The translations under genes and the position numbers were made by a program. The notes beneath the pieces were generated by a model. That model searched no databases. It was not told the DNA's origin and worked only from the letters and a program-made list of their open reading frames with translations. A stretch of DNA of 54,004 bases, taken from the NCBI RefSeq assembly GCF_000472445.1, contig NZ_AXAJ01000025.1, positions 1 to 54,004 on the forward strand. The letters run 5' to 3'. Shown one piece after another: positions 53,201-54,004 of the stretch. This DNA is from Burkholderia sp. WSM2230. GTDB taxonomy: Bacteria > Pseudomonadota > Gammaproteobacteria > Burkholderiales > Burkholderiaceae. The first letter of the stretch is position 1; every line of letters begins with the position of its first letter.

Positions 53201-54004
53201 CGCGCAGCGCGCGCAGGTCACGCTGAACACGCTTGTGCAGGCCGCGTGGGCACTGGTGCTCGCGCGCTTCTCGGGGCGCACGCAAGTTGCATTCGGCATG
53301 ACCGTGTCGGGCCGGCCGGTCGATCTGCCGGATGCACAATCGACGGTTGGTCTTTTTATCAACAGCCTTCCGCTGTGGGTCGATGTCGAATCGCACGCGC
53401 CGGTGCGTGCGTGGCTCGCCGCGTTGCAGCGGCATAACGCTGAGTTGCGCGACGTCGAGCACACTCCGCTCGCGAGCTTGCAGCAATGGGCGGATTCGAG
53501 CGTCGATGCGCTGTTCGATAGCCTCATCGTGTTCGAAAACTATCCGCTCGACGACGCGCTTGGTGCAATCGGAGCAGCGAGCGAAACCCGCGGCACGCTG
53601 CGCGTGCGCGCCGTCGAGGCGCACAACCGCACTCACTTGCCGCTGATGCTGGTCGTCGCGCCCCGTCATGTGGGCGGAGGCGACGCGCTCAGGCTGGAAT
53701 GGCACCGGCATGCGGCGCGCGTGTCAGCGGAGGGCGTCGCGAGCGTCGCCGGGTATTTCGAGCAGATGCTGGATTGCCTCGTGACCGCGCTCGTCGAGAG
53801 CCATGATACCGACGTGCGGGTGCGCGATCTGACAACAGGCCACACTGCAGATTTCGCCGCGACATCTGCCGTCTCGTTTACGTACGAGCCGGTGACGGCG
53901 CGAATCGCGGCGCAGGCCCGCGAGCGTCCCGACGCGATTGCACTCGTCGACGGAAATGATCAGGTGACCTATGCGCAACTCGACGCATGGTCGCGCGCGA
54001 TTGC
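50241..54004 (+). CDS. NRPS 2 (partial): A(Asp)-PCP-C-A...
   Basis: The first 1254 residues of a larger synthetase are present; the gene leaves the window. Order: adenylation domain (about 10-530; A3 YTSGSTGRPKG, A5 NHYGPTETT, A10-type NGKVDRAAL), carrier domain (Ser602 in GGDSILS), condensation domain (about 700-1170; active site HHALTDG, His881-Asp886) and the beginning of a second adenylation domain (about 1218). Substrate-code residues of the first A domain are D256, L257, T260, K299, V324, G326, H350, V358, G359 plus the invariant Lys, i.e. DLTKVGHVGK, the aspartate code. The product therefore begins fatty acyl-Asp, probably beta-hydroxylated later. It starts 115 bp after NRPS 1 with no clear Shine-Dalgarno. 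A Ser/Ala/Thr-rich linker precedes the C domain. Confidence 0.93.
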   Translation, partial: MQAIHFDTDFLPARVARFAIERPNAVALADSAGPLGWRDLWAWSGGLAAALVDAGVRPGDRVVLALPRCAALVATILAVWRVRACYVPLDPALPQARLRWQAEDCGARVVVTGEPFEAVVGTMGDLGCEGVANTAANTAANTIANTATNSGTSAAPTSARPAWLPNGVVQLNPHALRAGASSATCADSADLTVAYPQADDSILAWPAYVIYTSGSTGRPKGVVLSHAALAAYLRGVSERLPEQIASAAYLSTPAADLGHTSLFGALWHGWTLHMLDADVVADPDAFANYMHAHAVDLLKIVPSHLDALLQAQFPERALPRRCLVMGGEPAPRRLAERVAALRPECRLINHYGPTETTVGVLTRCGAQSRAATLPLGKPLAHVDARIVDADGNPVPKGAVGELCIGGASVAYGYLNRPSLTAERFVPDPHGHGTRLYRTGDRSRRLPDGEFAFLGRLDDQVKIRGFRVEPEEVAVRLRVEDGVRDAVVIAHADSEGAAPRLVAYLSAAGTLDVDAIRARLAADLPDYMVPSSLQVLAALPLTANGKVDRAALPVPQQQGGAANAARVEPRNDAERTLAGIWKLVLKRDDIGVTDNYFEIGGDSILSLQIIAKARGAGLRLTPKQMFDYPTIEAAARVAVAVAGGRASVPAGAIVSAGAPATTHTRTRESVATSSGASAATSAEAFAITSAATASRTAGNTTAAPTAATQAPNASRAIEPAPNEPWFAQAGVSRDAVEAVYPATPMQQGLLFHGMLDGEPGMYVSQLRLTIDELRIDTMRAAWDAVIARHPVLRTRFVWPAGGEPLQVVERHVRMPFEVHARIADGAPGSPVNASTEEQYEAAYDAAREALVARGFEPGVAPLMRVDVFQRPDGAHDLLWTHHHALTDGWSTAQVVTEVARAYAAIEAGGAPDASPGVPYEAYVRWLHGQPDTASFWRARLATRDDPARLADALGSAWRPSSENSAVGAEAKALIRELDGVSHARLKRAAQRAQVTLNTLVQAAWALVLARFSGRTQVAFGMTVSGRPVDLPDAQSTVGLFINSLPLWVDVESHAPVRAWLAALQRHNAELRDVEHTPLASLQQWADSSVDALFDSLIVFENYPLDDALGAIGAASETRGTLRVRAVEAHNRTHLPLMLVVAPRHVGGGDALRLEWHRHAARVSAEGVASVAGYFEQMLDCLVTALVESHDTDVRVRDLTTGHTADFAATSAVSFTYEPVTARIAAQARERPDAIALVDGNDQVTYAQLDAWSRAI
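50634..50681 (+). repeat. Four tandem 12-bp repeats in the NRPS 2 A domain
   Basis: Four in-frame 12-base units (GCCAACACCGCG and near copies) encode Ala-Asn-Thr-X four times (residues 132-147). They sit in a loop between A2 and A3 of the first adenylation domain. Slippage-prone and probably variable between strains. Confidence 0.85.

Overview
The window looks like a chromosomal stretch of a Burkholderiaceae bacterium, most likely Paraburkholderia. The reasons are its high G+C, the Burkholderia-type 5S rRNA, the small DUF3563 and DUF4148 proteins typical of this family, an ftrABCD iron-uptake operon, a VC_2705-type symporter pair, and above all a lipopeptide siderophore cluster of the gramibactin type. 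The assignment rests on recognition by eye, not on a search.

Regions. (1) 1-270: the end of an rRNA operon (23S-5S spacer, 5S rRNA, terminator). (2) 0.5-12.7 kb: housekeeping and metabolic genes: an SDR reductase, a copZ/cueR copper pair, DUF3563, an orphan ABC substrate-binding protein, rlmJ, an aldo/keto reductase, bdhA with a patatin phospholipase, tyrB and uvrB. (3) 12.8-26.5 kb: a zone rich in iron genes: Fur box plus ftrABCD, hemP with its own Fur box, exbD/exbB/tonB, bfd with a Fur box, bfr and class I fumarase, mixed with pirin/LysR, OsmC and murI. Two very small genes lie here (20339-20458 and 22589-22651). (4) 26.5-33.5 kb: UPF0114, an EamA exporter, acs, a DUF4212/Na+:solute symporter pair and tRNA-Ser(GGA). 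(5) 33.5-39 kb: accessory-looking DNA downstream of the tRNA: decayed sequence, an orphan histidine kinase, two alpha/beta hydrolases and a DUF4148 gene behind two related ~220-bp leaders, and a BLUF blue-light receptor. (6) 39.0-54.0 kb: a Fur-controlled non-ribosomal peptide siderophore cluster that runs off the window.

The cluster reads MbtH - type II thioesterase - SznF-like HDO/cupin protein (GrbD type) - YqcI/YcgG protein (GrbE type) - cyclic-peptide ABC exporter - ferric-siderophore importer ATPase - NRPS 1 (FAAL-PCP-C) - NRPS 2 (A-PCP-C-A..., unfinished). The D/E pair is the signature of graminine, the C-type diazeniumdiolate amino acid made from arginine in gramibactin-class siderophores. 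The first A domain carries an aspartate code, which fits a lipid-Asp (or beta-hydroxy-Asp) start. The SznF-like protein keeps the three cupin histidines at SznF spacing but has no HxxxDxxH diiron motif, suggesting that the YqcI/YcgG partner does the N-hydroxylation and the cupin makes the N-N bond. A nitroreductase is divergently transcribed with its own Fur-like box, and a BLUF photoreceptor lies next to it; siderophores of this class are reported to be photoreactive. TonB-ExbBD and hemP are encoded elsewhere in the window; the outer-membrane receptor, permease, binding protein and Asp beta-hydroxylase are not seen here.
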